Assembly (NCBI GenBank): GCA_902538885.1 | Contig: CACBGU010000006.1 | Span: 1 to 64,000 of the forward strand | DNA length: 64,000 nt | Reading direction: 5' to 3' | Origin: an uncultured Pelagibacteraceae bacterium | GTDB lineage: Bacteria > Pseudomonadota > Alphaproteobacteria > Pelagibacterales > Pelagibacteraceae | In this document: one piece after another, positions 8,958-18,799 of the stretch | Position numbering within the stretch: the first letter of the stretch is position 1 | Layout of the letters: each line of letters opens with the position of its first letter | Made by a program: the position numbers and the translations under genes | Notes under the pieces: generated by a model | What the model was told of the DNA's origin: nothing | Seen by the model: only the letters and a program-made list of their open reading frames with translations | The model's database searches: none

Positions 8958-9665
8958 ATGAGTTATTTAATTTTAGTAAGACATGGTCAAAGTGTCTGGA
9001 ATCTTGAAAAAAAATTTACTGGGTGGGTGGATGTAGATTTAACAGAAAATGGAAAATCAGAAGCAAAAAAAGCTGGTGAATTAATAAAACAACAAAATAT
9101 TGAGATTAATCTTTATTATTCATCCTTTCAATTAAGAGCTAAAAATACTTTAAAAATTATACAGGAAGAATTGCAAGATTTTAAAAAGGTAAAGAGTACA
9201 TGGGAATTAAACGAAAGACATTATGGTGCTCTTACTGGATTAAATAAAGATGAAATGAAAGTAAAACTTGGAGAAGAAAAAGTTCATCAATTTAGACGTT
9301 CTTGGGATCTTAGACCTGACCCTTTAGATAAAAAAAATCCATACCACCCAATAAATATTCAAACCTACAAAGAAATTCCATTAGAAAAAATTCCTGATAC
9401 TGAGTCATTAAAAGATACATATGAAAGAGTAATAAAATTTTATAACGACGAAATTAAAAGCAAAACAAGCGAAAACATTCTTATTTCTGCTCATGGAAAT
9501 TCTATAAGAGCTCTTTGCAAACATTTGTTCAATTTAGATAATAATGAGATTTCTAAACTTGAAATTCCTACAGGAAACCCACTTTTAATTGAAGTAAAAA
9601 ACAACAAAATTTCTGATTGCAAATATCTTGATCAAGAAAGAGCTAAAGATCTTTTAGTTTTTTAA
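8958..9665 (+). CDS. gpmA: 2,3-bisphosphoglycerate-dependent phosphoglycerate mutase
   Basis: A 235-residue glycolytic/gluconeogenic enzyme that interconverts 3- and 2-phosphoglycerate. The phosphohistidine motif RHGQSVWN has the acceptor His9. Further blocks are FTGWVDVDLTENG, ELNERHYGALTGLNK and the second histidine in ISAHGNSIRALCKH. The length agrees with the dPGM family. It stands alone on the plus strand between two divergent or convergent partners, and its 3' end overlaps the 3' end of the murU-like gene by 23 bp. Confidence 0.95.
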   Translation: MSYLILVRHGQSVWNLEKKFTGWVDVDLTENGKSEAKKAGELIKQQNIEINLYYSSFQLRAKNTLKIIQEELQDFKKVKSTWELNERHYGALTGLNKDEMKVKLGEEKVHQFRRSWDLRPDPLDKKNPYHPINIQTYKEIPLEKIPDTESLKDTYERVIKFYNDEIKSKTSENILISAHGNSIRALCKHLFNLDNNEISKLEIPTGNPLLIEVKNNKISDCKYLDQERAKDLLVF

Positions 9666-10332
9666 AAATATCCAGATCAGTTAAATGATAAAACTCTTTT
9701 TGGCTTTCATAACCAAATAACTTTTTTTGATCTAATAAATTATTCCAAATTTCCAAAATTGAGTAGTTTTCTATTTTTTCTTTAATAAATAATTTTTTAT
9801 TAATTATTTGACAACCAATGAAAATAAATTCTTTTTCAGCCTCTTTGTTAATTAAATTATTTTTTAAATTGAAATCTCCTTTTAACCTTTTATCAAAGCT
9901 TAATTTTTTATTTGCTAAAAGAAGAATGTTTTCTAATTTTTCAGAAAAATACTTTTTTTCCATTTTTAATATCTCGTCTTTATAGTCATTACTCCAGATT
10001 GTATCTGGATTAAAAATTAAAAAATCTTTTTCATTTGAGTCTTTAATCATATTTTGAATACCTCCACCTGTATCTAAAATATGCTCACCATCCTCAATTA
10101 TTTTAATATCTAAATTAAAATTTTTACTGTTTAAAAAAACTGAAAATTGATCCTTTAAATAAAAAGTATTTATTAAAATTTTTTGAATACCTAGTTTTTC
10201 GATTAAATTAATGCATCTCTCCAGCATACTTACATCTTTAATCTCTAATAAGGGCTTAGGAGTATTCAAAGTAATTGGATTTAATCTCTTACCAAAACCA
10301 GCACATAAAATTAAAGCTGTATTTATTTTCAC
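9643..10332 (-). CDS. murU: Sugar-phosphate nucleotidyltransferase, MurU-like
   Basis: A 229-residue GT-A-fold nucleotidyltransferase. The N-terminal signature AGFGKRLNPITLNTPKPLL supplies the GxGxR and PKP residues that bind the NTP; FLIFNPDTIWSN contains the metal-binding DT. The immediate upstream neighbour is an AmgK-like kinase. That pairing is the known peptidoglycan-recycling couple AmgK-MurU (N-acetylmuramate to MurNAc-1-P to UDP-MurNAc). Function is inferred from that pairing; a mannose-1-P guanylyltransferase role is the alternative. Start codon GTG. Confidence 0.72.
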   Translation of the reverse strand: MKINTALILCAGFGKRLNPITLNTPKPLLEIKDVSMLERCINLIEKLGIQKILINTFYLKDQFSVFLNSKNFNLDIKIIEDGEHILDTGGGIQNMIKDSNEKDFLIFNPDTIWSNDYKDEILKMEKKYFSEKLENILLLANKKLSFDKRLKGDFNLKNNLINKEAEKEFIFIGCQIINKKLFIKEKIENYSILEIWNNLLDQKKLFGYESQKEFYHLTDLDIFKKLKDL

Positions 10333-10336
10333 AACT

Positions 10337-11281
10337 CTACCTTATAAATTTTGGAAAATTATTTTTTAATAGCAACATCAAATTATTGAATTCATTTTGC
10401 TGTTTAAATCTGTGATTAATCATTTCCCAAGCGTAGGGAATTAATTTAAGATATTTTTTTTTATTATCTCTAACAGCTAAACGCATGAATATACCTATTA
10501 TTTTTAAATTCCTTAAAACAGATAATATTTCAAAATCCTTTTTAAATTTTTTCAAATCAATTTTTTTATTTGTTTTAATGTAAAACTTAAATACTTTATC
10601 TTTTAATTGATTAGATGTTTTTAATCTTACGTCATCAATTAAAGATGCTAAATCGTAAGCTCTATTGCCAATTAATGCATCTTGACTATCTATTACTGCA
10701 ATTTTTTTATTAAAATACATCAAATTTGAAACATGAAAATCTCTATGAACAAAAGTAACATTCTTATAATTTAATTTTAATAATAAGTTTTTTATTTCTA
10801 ATTTAAATTTTTTTTTAAATTTTATACTTTTCAACTTAGACAATATCTTTGGCGCATACCAGTCACAAAAAAGTTTAGTTTCATCAAATAAAATTTTGTT
10901 ATTGTATTCTTGAACTTTATATAATTTGTTTTTAAAATTTTTTACTTTTTTATCCTTTATTAATTGAATTTTATTTAAAATTTTTATTATCTTTTTAAAA
11001 AAGATATATTTATTATTCTTTTTGTTTTTTAAAATTTGAAATAGAGTTTGATCTCCAAAATCATTTATTTCTATGTAATTATTGATGTAATTTTCGCTTA
11101 GTAGATTTGGTGCTAAAATGTTATTTTTAAGTAAAATTTTATTTATCGAATCGTAAATTAAAAGATTTTTTAACTTTTCTTTATTAGATATTACTACAAT
11201 TGATTTATTTTCTTTGTTTCTATAAAATTCTCTAAAAGATGCGTCACCTTTTATTTTTTTCAATTTTGCCAAGCTTTTCAT
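10337..11281 (-). CDS. amgK: Aminoglycoside-phosphotransferase-fold kinase, AmgK-like
   Basis: About 314 residues. The kinase signature is clear: the catalytic-loop motif VHRDFHVSNLMYF (HxDxxxxN) and the metal-binding AVIDSQDALIG (the DFG-equivalent) are both present. The fold is the APH/choline-kinase family. Gene order tsaE-amgK-murU is the alphaproteobacterial arrangement of the cell-wall sugar kinase that phosphorylates N-acetylmuramate at the anomeric position. The product is unusually rich in Lys/Asn/Ile, as expected of a low-GC genome. ATG 11281 was chosen over the overlapping TTG at 11284. Confidence 0.72.
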   Translation of the reverse strand: MKSLAKLKKIKGDASFREFYRNKENKSIVVISNKEKLKNLLIYDSINKILLKNNILAPNLLSENYINNYIEINDFGDQTLFQILKNKKNNKYIFFKKIIKILNKIQLIKDKKVKNFKNKLYKVQEYNNKILFDETKLFCDWYAPKILSKLKSIKFKKKFKLEIKNLLLKLNYKNVTFVHRDFHVSNLMYFNKKIAVIDSQDALIGNRAYDLASLIDDVRLKTSNQLKDKVFKFYIKTNKKIDLKKFKKDFEILSVLRNLKIIGIFMRLAVRDNKKKYLKLIPYAWEMINHRFKQQNEFNNLMLLLKNNFPKFIR

Positions 11282-11297
11282 CAAAATAATTTTTAGT

Positions 11298-11747
11298 TTA
11301 AACTTTTATATCTACACTTCTATCATTTAAATCATTTAAAAAATTAAAAGTTAAAGCTATAAATTTTATACCTTGTGTATCAGCAATCAATTGTGGCCAT
11401 TCTACAAGCGTTATTAATTTATTATCTTTTTCAAAAATATCTAAATTATTAACATCTTCTTTCCTATTAATTCTAAATAAGTCATAATGTTTTATTCTTA
11501 AATCTTTTATTTGATACTCATTTAATAAACTAAAAGTAGGACTTGTAATTTCTGTTTTTGCTATGTTATTTATTTTTTGATACTCATTTATAAAATATTT
11601 AACAAATGTAGTTTTACCAACTCCCATCTCTCCATACAAAAAAATAAACTCACCACCTTTAAGATAATTTGTAAATTCTTTGGCTAATTCTTCGGTTAAC
11701 TTCTCTGAAGTGATATCAATTTTGCTATCTTTAATAGCGATAGGCAT
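11298..11747 (-). CDS. tsaE: tRNA threonylcarbamoyladenosine biosynthesis ATPase TsaE
   Basis: About 149 residues from the ATG at 11747. A Walker [15 protein letters not shown] is followed by the TsaE block [11 protein letters not shown], and the conserved HYDLFRI and LVEWPQL blocks. It is the ATPase of the TsaBDE complex that adds threonylcarbamoyl to A37 of ANN-decoding tRNAs. The frame also opens at a TTG at 11774, which overlaps ahcY by 44 bp; ATG 11747 (17-bp overlap) is preferred. It lies between ahcY and amgK, consistent with one transcript. Confidence 0.9.
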   Translation of the reverse strand: MPIAIKDSKIDITSEKLTEELAKEFTNYLKGGEFIFLYGEMGVGKTTFVKYFINEYQKINNIAKTEITSPTFSLLNEYQIKDLRIKHYDLFRINRKEDVNNLDIFEKDNKLITLVEWPQLIADTQGIKFIALTFNFLNDLNDRSVDIKV

Positions 11748-13017
11748 CTGGTTTGAAAGGACCTTCTGTTCCAACGCTTATATAATCTGCTTGTTCTTTT
11801 GATAATTTTGTTAGTTTTGCCCCAACTTTTTTTAAGTGCAAAGTTGCTACTTTTTCATCTAGATGTTTTGGAAGAACGTAAACTTTATTTTCATAATTTT
11901 TATGATTATGCCAAAGTTCTATCTGGGCAATAACTTGATTAGTAAATGATGCGCTCATTACAAAACTTGGGTGTCCAGTTGCACAACCAAGATTAACTAA
12001 TCTACCTTCAGCTAAAAGAATAATTCTTTTACCACTAGGTAACTCTATTTCATGCACTTGAGGTTTTACTTCAGTCCACTTATAATTTTTTAGTGCCTCA
12101 ACTTGTATTTCATTATCAAAGTGACCAATATTACATAATATAGCTCTATCCTTCATATCTCTCATGTGGTCTGCAGTAACAATATCTTTATTTCCAGTAG
12201 CTGTTACAACGATATCCGCTCTACTTATAGCTTCCTCCATTAATACCACTTCATAACCTTCCATTGCAGCTTGAAGAGCACAAATTGGATCTGCCTCTGT
12301 AACTAAAACTCTTGCACCACTCTGCCTTAAAGATGCAGCACTTCCTTTTCCAACATCTCCAAAACCGGCAACAATAGCAATTTTTCCGGACATCATTACA
12401 TCTGTAGCTCTTCTTATGCCGTCGACTAAACTTTCTCTACATCCATATAAGTTGTCAAATTTTGATTTTGTGACAGAGTCATTAACGTTGATTGCTGGAA
12501 CTAAAAGCGATTTATCTTTTTCCATTTTATTTAGTGCTTTAATTCCAGTGGTAGTCTCTTCTGAAACGCCCTTAATATCTTTCATTAAATCTTGATATTC
12601 ATTGTGCATGATAGCTGTTAAATCACCACCGTCATCTAATAACATGTTAGGCTTCCAGTCGGGTTTTCCAACTATAGTTTGTTTAATGCACCATAAATAT
12701 TCTTCTTCTGTTTCACCTTTCCAAGCATAAACAGGAATCCCGGCCTTAGCAATTGCAGCAGCAGCATGATCTTGAGTTGAAAAAATATTACAAGAAGACC
12801 ATCTTACTTCAGCACCTAATGCAACTAAAGTTTCAATTAATACAGCCGTTTGAATTGTCATATGAAGACAACCTATAATTCTTGCACCCTTTAATGGTTT
12901 TTCTTTAGAATACTCTTCCCTTAAAGCCATTAAACCTGGCATTTCACTTTCAGCTATTGATATTTCTTTTCTACCAAATTCAGCCTGAGCAATATCTTTT
13001 ACTTTATAATCTTCCAT
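11731..13017 (-). CDS. ahcY: Adenosylhomocysteinase
   Basis: A 428-residue enzyme that reversibly splits S-adenosylhomocysteine to adenosine and homocysteine, completing the methyl cycle. Visible features: the NAD-binding [17 protein letters not shown]ossmann loop, [11 protein letters not shown], the [20 protein letters not shown] segment, and the C-terminal tyrosine-containing KPDAYRY. It lies 42 bp downstream of chvG. In many alphaproteobacteria ahcY follows the chvI-chvG-hprK-ptsM block; here the HPr kinase/PTS genes in between are absent. Homology is unambiguous. Confidence 0.97.
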   Translation of the reverse strand: MEDYKVKDIAQAEFGRKEISIAESEMPGLMALREEYSKEKPLKGARIIGCLHMTIQTAVLIETLVALGAEVRWSSCNIFSTQDHAAAAIAKAGIPVYAWKGETEEEYLWCIKQTIVGKPDWKPNMLLDDGGDLTAIMHNEYQDLMKDIKGVSEETTTGIKALNKMEKDKSLLVPAINVNDSVTKSKFDNLYGCRESLVDGIRRATDVMMSGKIAIVAGFGDVGKGSAASLRQSGARVLVTEADPICALQAAMEGYEVVLMEEAISRADIVVTATGNKDIVTADHMRDMKDRAILCNIGHFDNEIQVEALKNYKWTEVKPQVHEIELPSGKRIILLAEGRLVNLGCATGHPSFVMSASFTNQVIAQIELWHNHKNYENKVYVLPKHLDEKVATLHLKKVGAKLTKLSKEQADYISVGTEGPFKPDAYRY

Positions 13018-13059
13018 GGCAAGTTTTATACATATAGGATTTTAATTATCAACATAAGA

Positions 13060-14601
13060 TTAAACATGGGGAAATCTTATCTCTATCATTGCTCCTTCTT
13101 TATCAATACGATTAGATGCTACAATTTCACCATCGTGGAGTTCAACCAAGTTTTTTACTATATTTAAACCTAAACCTGAATGTTCTCCAAATTTTTCAGG
13201 TCTATTGCTATAAAATCTTTTAAATATTCTTGTTGTGTCTTTTTCTTTGAATCCTTGTCCTTCGTCAATAATTTTGATTGATATTTGATCTTTTCCATTA
13301 ACAGAAACATCAACATAAACATTAGCACCATCTTTACTAAATGATATTGAATTATCTAATAAGTTTGCAATAATTTGTTCAATTCTATTTTCTATTCCAT
13401 TTATATAATATTGTTCTTTTCCGTCATTTTTATACTCAATTTTTATTCCTTTTTTTACTTGATGAATATTATTATAATCATCAACAACAGATTGAATAAT
13501 AGGTTCAACATTAATTTTTTTCATTTTTTCTTTACTTAAAGCAACTTCATCCTTTAACATTTGTGAATAATCAGTGATTAATCTTTCTATTCTTTGTACA
13601 TCGTGACTAAGTATATTTAATAATCTATTTCTTTGTTCGTTATCATTTGTGTCCTGCAAAATTTCTGACGCACTTTTTAAAGATGCTAATGGATTTCTAA
13701 TCTCATGAACCAAATCAGTTGAAAAATTTTCAGCGTGTGTAACTCTATTTTGAAGTTCATTTGTCATATCTTCTAAAGAATTAGATAAAAGTCCCAATTC
13801 GTCATTTCTTTTTTTAAGATTTTCAATACCTGGTTTGGCTTGACTCTTTTCTTTAATACGAATTGTATATCCAACGAGATTTTGTATTGGTTTAATAAAA
13901 TATCTGCTTAAAACAAAAGAAAAAATTAATATTACAAATCCTACAGATATAGCTGTTCTTATTACAAATGCTTTTCTCTCATCTATTGCTGTCTTTATTT
14001 CATTAGCATTTTCTGTAATAGCTACATATCCAAGATTAATTTCATTCTTTGTAACATTCTTAATTGTTGTTACATTAAATTGATTAAAATCTTCTTGCGT
14101 GAATGTATAAGGAACTCCTAAATTTTCAGAAATAGAATAATTTTTTAAAATATCTTTAAATGAAACAGGATTTTTTTCGTCAATTTTTATATTTTTTTCC
14201 TCAATAGTTTTTTCTATTTCCTCATTATCTAAACTTTCAAATTCAATTTTATCAAGTCTTGTAGAAAATGATCTTGGATCAAGATCTAAAGTATCAGTGT
14301 CCCCAATAAGGTTAAGTTGATCGTCAAAAAATATTACTCTATCTAAATTTTGAAAAATAAACCTTGTAGAAAATAAAAATCTTCTAATTTCTTCAGATTG
14401 GAATTTTACATCTAGCCTTAAAATATTATCAATAGTATTGTTAATAATGTTTGTGTGATTTTGAGATTTTTTTTTTATTAAACTTGGTTGAATATTATTT
14501 AGATATATGAATGTAAATAGTCCAATAATTGTAAAAATTACAAAATTTATAAATAAAAATTTTTTTAATATAGAAAGAGTTTTTAAGTAATTACTAAACA
14601 T
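13060..14601 (-). CDS. chvG: Sensor histidine kinase, ChvG/ExoS type
   Basis: A 513-residue membrane sensor. TM1 lies about residues 12-34, a roughly 175-residue periplasmic sensor region follows, and TM2 about 214-233. Then come a HAMP domain, a HisKA dimerisation helix with the phospho-acceptor H299 in DLVHEIRNPLASL, and an HATPase with N-box (NRIEQIIANLLDN) and G1/G2 boxes (DEGQGF, SGLGLNIVK). Pairing with the ChvI-like regulator encoded just before it (TGATG junction) supports the ChvG/ExoS assignment: acidity or cell-envelope sensing in alphaproteobacteria. Confidence 0.88.
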   Translation of the reverse strand: MFSNYLKTLSILKKFLFINFVIFTIIGLFTFIYLNNIQPSLIKKKSQNHTNIINNTIDNILRLDVKFQSEEIRRFLFSTRFIFQNLDRVIFFDDQLNLIGDTDTLDLDPRSFSTRLDKIEFESLDNEEIEKTIEEKNIKIDEKNPVSFKDILKNYSISENLGVPYTFTQEDFNQFNVTTIKNVTKNEINLGYVAITENANEIKTAIDERKAFVIRTAISVGFVILIFSFVLSRYFIKPIQNLVGYTIRIKEKSQAKPGIENLKKRNDELGLLSNSLEDMTNELQNRVTHAENFSTDLVHEIRNPLASLKSASEILQDTNDNEQRNRLLNILSHDVQRIERLITDYSQMLKDEVALSKEKMKKINVEPIIQSVVDDYNNIHQVKKGIKIEYKNDGKEQYYINGIENRIEQIIANLLDNSISFSKDGANVYVDVSVNGKDQISIKIIDEGQGFKEKDTTRIFKRFYSNRPEKFGEHSGLGLNIVKNLVELHDGEIVASNRIDKEGAMIEIRFPHV

Positions 14602-15308
14602 CAGCTAACATTCCATCTATATCCACTACCATACCTAGTTTCAATAGCTGAAAAATCAGGGTCTACTTTTTTAAATTTTTTTCTAATTCGTTTTACATGA
14701 CTATCAATAGTTCTATCCTCAATATCGGTGTCCTCTCTGTAAGCTATATCCATAAGCTGAGCTCTTTCTTTAATTATACCAGGCCTCTTTGCTAACTCTT
14801 TAACAATTAAAAACTCAGTTGTTGTCAATTTATCAGGCAGCTGTTTTCCATTCCATTCACACTCCAGTTGTGATGGATCTAATTTTAATCTTCCATGAGA
14901 TATCAGGCTTTTATTTTCCTCTAGAATATTATTTGAATCTTTTTTTCTTAACTGCACTCTAATTCTTTCAATCAAAACTTTTATAGAAAAACCTCCTGAT
15001 TTTTTTACAAAATCATCTGCACCCAGCTTTAGACCTAACAACTCATCAATTTCATCATCTTTAGATGTTAAAAAAATTACTGGTAAGGATGTTTTTTTTC
15101 GAAGTTTTTTTAGTAATTCTTCTCCATCCATCTTTGGCATCTTTATATCTATAACTGCTAAGTCAGGAGGCATTCTAGTTAAACCAATTAATGCACTTTC
15201 ACCATCAATGTATGTTTGAACTTTAAAACCCTCTTTTTCTAATGCGATACTTAAACTTGTTAAAATATTTCTATCGTCATCAATCAAAGCTATTGTTTGT
15301 TTTTGCAT
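14601..15308 (-). CDS. chvI: Response regulator, ChvI type (OmpR family)
   Basis: A 235-residue regulator. The receiver domain has the acidic pair IDDD at 9-12, phosphorylation site D54 in LAVIDIKMPKMDG, and the K of FLTSKDDE. The C-terminal winged helix of the OmpR/PhoB type ends RTIDSHVKRIRKKFKK and ETRYGSGYRWNV. It overlaps chvG by one base and heads the chvI-chvG-ahcY-tsaE-amgK-murU run. The 50-bp gap before it follows polA, so its promoter must lie there or inside polA. Confidence 0.9.
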   Translation of the reverse strand: MQKQTIALIDDDRNILTSLSIALEKEGFKVQTYIDGESALIGLTRMPPDLAVIDIKMPKMDGEELLKKLRKKTSLPVIFLTSKDDEIDELLGLKLGADDFVKKSGGFSIKVLIERIRVQLRKKDSNNILEENKSLISHGRLKLDPSQLECEWNGKQLPDKLTTTEFLIVKELAKRPGIIKERAQLMDIAYREDTDIEDRTIDSHVKRIRKKFKKVDPDFSAIETRYGSGYRWNVS

Positions 15309-15358
15309 AAAGTAATTTAAAAATACTAAATTGTCCTAATTTGGGCAATGTTATAAAT

Positions 15359-18133
15359 TTAATGGAGCATTCCCCAATTATCTCCAACATTAATATCAAC
15401 TGTTAAAGGGGTGGAAAAAGAATGATAATCACTCTGAGCTACACTGGTCATTTCTTTCTCAATTAATTTAATCATTACTTTTTCATCTTTTTTTGGAATT
15501 TCAAAAATTAATTCATCATGAATTTGTAAAAGCATTTTTGAATTAGAATTTTTTTGCTCTGATAATTTCTTATCTAATCTTATCATGGCTAATCTCATTA
15601 CTTCAGAAGCAGAACCTTGAATGGGGGCATTGATTGCAGCACGTTCTTGAAAATTTCTTACATTAAAGTTTTTGTCATTTATTCCATTAAAGTGAGACCT
15701 TCTTCCAAAAATATTATTGACATATCCACTTTTCCTACAAAATTTAATTGTATTATCCATATAAACTTTAATTTCTGGAAATTTAGCAAAATATGAATTC
15801 AAAAATTCTTCTGCTTCATAATTAGAAACGTTTATTTGCTTAGCTAATCCATATTGAGAAATTCCATAAATAATTCCAAAATTAATAGCCTTAGCCTTTC
15901 GTCTGTGATCTTGATTAACTTTTTTAATATCAATATTAAATATTTGGCTAGCTGTTAAAGAGTGAATATCTTCTTTATTTTTAAAAGCTTTTTTTAGTTC
16001 TTTTACATCTGCTAAATCTGCCAAGATTCTCATCTCAATTTGATTGTAATCTGCAGAAATTAGTAAGTGATCTTTTTTTGCTTTAAAAGCTTTTCTTATA
16101 TCTTTTCCATCTTCTGATTTAATTGGTATATTTTGTAAGTTGGGATCACTAGATGCTAGTCTTCCAGTTGTTGTAGCGGCCAGCAAAAACGAAGTATGAA
16201 CTCTTTTTGTATTTGGGTTTAAGTGTTCAGGTAAAGCATCTGAATAAGTATTTTTTAATTTTGAAACTTGTCTCCAGTCTAAAATTAATTTTGGAAACTC
16301 ATGACCTTTAAAAGCTAAATCCTCTAAAACACTTGCACTTGTTGCAAAACTTCCTTTTTTAGTTTTCTTTAAACCAGCTATTTTCAAGTCATTATAAATG
16401 ATTTCACCTAATTGCTTTGGGGATGCAATATTGAACTTTTTTTTAGAAATTTTAAATACTTCTTTTTCAAGTTTTTGGATTTTTTTTTCAAATTTAGATG
16501 AAAGAGATTTTAAAAACTTACTATCAATTTCAACTCCCTCTATTTCCATAAATGCAAGAATTTTAATTAGTGGCTTTTCAAAAATTTCATAGATATTTAT
16601 CATTTTTTCTGATTTTAAATTTTTGATAAATTTCTTGTATAATCTAAAAGTAACATCGGCATCTTCAGCAGCGTAATCTTTTGCTTTATCTAATTCTACT
16701 TCGCTAAAATTAATTTCTTTCTTGCCTGTTCCTACCATGTCTTTAAAGGAAATCGTTTTATGTCCTAAATGAATTTCTGATAAAGTATCCATATTATGTC
16801 TATTTTTTCCTGCATCTAAGACATAAGACATCAGCATTGTGTCTTCCATTGATGAAAGCGTTATTCCACACTTATAAAATACAATAAAATCAAATTTTAT
16901 ATTTTGACCTATTTTTTTTATACTAGGATCTTCTAATATTTTTTTTAATTTTTTAATTACTGCGTCTTTTTTAAGACACTTGGGTGACTTATGACCAACT
17001 GGTATGTAACATGCTTTTCCAATTTTAGAACAGAGAGAAATACCCACTAAATCTGCTTGGTGAGGATCTATTGAAGTTGTTTCCGTATCAACAGCAACCT
17101 CACCAACTTCTTCTGCCTCCTCTATCCATTTATCAATTTCATCTAAACTATTAATTAAGTAGTAATTTTTATTATTTATCGTTTGTTGTTTTTCTAGATT
17201 TTGAGTTTCAATCTTGTTACTTTCTAGTTCAGGTTCTCCATAGGCAGAAATTGCAGAGCTTAACAACCTGTTAAATTCCATTTCTCTTAAAAATTTATAT
17301 AATTTATCTTTATCTATATTTTGCAATTTAAATTCACTTAACTCTCTATCAATAGGAGAGTTATGATCTAGTGTTACAAGTTTTTTACTTATTAATGCTT
17401 TATCCTTATTCTCTATTAATGTTTCTCTTCTTTTATTTTGTTTAATTTCATGAGCAGATTTTAGTAAATTTTCTAAAGTACCATATTTATTAATTAGCTC
17501 TGCAGCTGTCTTAACACCTATCCCTGGAACACCGGGGACATTATCACTACTATCTCCTGCTAAAGATTGTACATCAATAACTTTTGAGGCATCTACTCCA
17601 AATTTTTTTAAGACATCATCGTCAGTTATAAATTTGTTTTTCATGGGGTCAAAAATTCGAACCCCTTTTTTGTAAAGCTGCATTAAATCTTTATCTGATG
17701 AGACAATTGTAACTTTTGCACCTTTTTTAAGGATTTGATCAACATATGTGGCTATTAAATCATCTGCTTCATAATTAGGAAGATCCACAGATGGTAAATT
17801 GAATGCTAGGACTGATTTTCTTATATATTCAAATTGAGGGGCCAAATCATCAGGCGCCTCTGACCTATTAGCTTTGTAATCACTATAAATTTCATTTCTG
17901 AAAGTTTTTCTTGCTGAATCAAATATTACTGCAAAATGTGTTGGTTTTTGCAAGTTTTGATCAGATTTTGAGTCCTCTAATAATTTAAATAACATACTAC
18001 AAAAACCACTTACAGCACCTGTTGGAAGTCCATCACTTTTTCTAGTTAATGGAGGCAAAGCATAATAAGCTCTAAAAATATAACCAGAGCCATCAATCAA
18101 ATAAAAATGATCTGTTTTTTGAATTTTATTCAT
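15359..18133 (-). CDS. polA: DNA polymerase I
   Basis: A 924-residue, three-domain PolA. Residues 1 to about 300 form the FEN-type 5' nuclease (LIDGSGYIFRAYYALP, YEADDLIATY, VPGVPGIG). Residues about 340-510 form an intact 3'-5' exonuclease: D349/E351 in AVDTETTSID, the IGQNIKFD motif, and Y487/D491 in YAAEDAD. Residues 520-924 form the polymerase: motif A DYNQIEMR (695-702, a variant of DYSQIELR), motif B RRKAKAINFGIIYG (744-757), motif C IHDE (871-874). It replaces RNA primers and fills repair gaps. Stand-alone gene with a divergent 114-bp spacer toward bioY. Confidence 0.97.
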   Translation of the reverse strand: MNKIQKTDHFYLIDGSGYIFRAYYALPPLTRKSDGLPTGAVSGFCSMLFKLLEDSKSDQNLQKPTHFAVIFDSARKTFRNEIYSDYKANRSEAPDDLAPQFEYIRKSVLAFNLPSVDLPNYEADDLIATYVDQILKKGAKVTIVSSDKDLMQLYKKGVRIFDPMKNKFITDDDVLKKFGVDASKVIDVQSLAGDSSDNVPGVPGIGVKTAAELINKYGTLENLLKSAHEIKQNKRRETLIENKDKALISKKLVTLDHNSPIDRELSEFKLQNIDKDKLYKFLREMEFNRLLSSAISAYGEPELESNKIETQNLEKQQTINNKNYYLINSLDEIDKWIEEAEEVGEVAVDTETTSIDPHQADLVGISLCSKIGKACYIPVGHKSPKCLKKDAVIKKLKKILEDPSIKKIGQNIKFDFIVFYKCGITLSSMEDTMLMSYVLDAGKNRHNMDTLSEIHLGHKTISFKDMVGTGKKEINFSEVELDKAKDYAAEDADVTFRLYKKFIKNLKSEKMINIYEIFEKPLIKILAFMEIEGVEIDSKFLKSLSSKFEKKIQKLEKEVFKISKKKFNIASPKQLGEIIYNDLKIAGLKKTKKGSFATSASVLEDLAFKGHEFPKLILDWRQVSKLKNTYSDALPEHLNPNTKRVHTSFLLAATTTGRLASSDPNLQNIPIKSEDGKDIRKAFKAKKDHLLISADYNQIEMRILADLADVKELKKAFKNKEDIHSLTASQIFNIDIKKVNQDHRRKAKAINFGIIYGISQYGLAKQINVSNYEAEEFLNSYFAKFPEIKVYMDNTIKFCRKSGYVNNIFGRRSHFNGINDKNFNVRNFQERAAINAPIQGSASEVMRLAMIRLDKKLSEQKNSNSKMLLQIHDELIFEIPKKDEKVMIKLIEKEMTSVAQSDYHSFSTPLTVDINVGDNWGMLH

Positions 18134-18247
18134 GAAGTAATATTAAATATTATAATGATAATATAATCTGTATATAAAAAAATTTAGTTTCAATTATTAT
18201 AACAATTATAAGTAGATTATTTTTTATATTTTGAGTATTATTTAACA
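18134..18247. promoter_or_regulatory. Divergent promoter region between polA and bioY
   Basis: A 114-bp extremely AT-rich spacer that must hold both promoters. It contains an imperfect symmetric element at 18197-18211 (two TTATAA half-sites separated by CAA). This differs in spacing from the published BioR biotin-operator pattern (TTATMKATAA), so no regulator is assigned. No clear -35/-10 pair can be chosen because TATA-like hexamers occur throughout. Confidence 0.3.
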
Positions 18248-18799
18248 ATGGAATTAACAAAAAATCTCTCACAAGCTAAACTATTTAAATCTCTGGTTGT
18301 TATTGTTCTTGGTTCGATAGCACTAACTATATCGGCAAAGATCAAAATTCCTTTCTATCCAGTTCCTATGACTATGCAAACATTTGTTGTATTGTTTTTA
18401 GGAATAAGTTTAGGACATAAAATTGCACTAGCTACAATTGGTCTCTATTTAATTGAAGGAATTGCAGGTCTTCCTGTATTTTCAAATTCTCCTGAAAAAG
18501 GTGTTGGGTTAGTTTACTTTACAGGACCCACCATGGGTTACTTAATTGGTTTTTTAACGGCTTGTTACTTGGCTTCTAAAATAAAGATTGATGATAATTT
18601 TTTCGTTGTTTTATTTAAGCTAATTATCGCAACTTCAACAATCTATATTTTGGGTCTAATTTGGCTTGGAACATTGATTGGATGGGATAAGCCAATTTTT
18701 GTTTTAGGTGCAAAACCATTTTTATTAGCTGAGATTTTTAAAATTATGCTTTTAGCTCTATTAACTAAGCAAATAATTAAAATTAAAAAATTTATCTAG
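18248..18799 (+). CDS. bioY: Biotin transporter substrate-binding subunit BioY
   Basis: A 183-residue integral membrane protein with about six helices. The BioY family signature is plain: PVPMTMQTFVVLFLG near residue 37, LYLIEGIAGLPVFS, and FTGPTMGYLIGFLTA. BioY is the S-component of ECF biotin importers; bacteria often carry it without dedicated BioM/BioN, as here. Its presence suggests reliance on exogenous biotin. The stop overlaps the convergent regA stop region by 8 bp. Confidence 0.93.
   Translation: MELTKNLSQAKLFKSLVVIVLGSIALTISAKIKIPFYPVPMTMQTFVVLFLGISLGHKIALATIGLYLIEGIAGLPVFSNSPEKGVGLVYFTGPTMGYLIGFLTACYLASKIKIDDNFFVVLFKLIIATSTIYILGLIWLGTLIGWDKPIFVLGAKPFLLAEIFKIMLLALLTKQIIKIKKFI

Noticed and set aside
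18197..18211. TTATAA-CAA-TTATAA element as a BioR operator upstream of bioY
   Set aside because: BioR sites have closely spaced half-sites (TTATMKATAA); this one has a different spacing, and such AT palindromes are common in this base composition.
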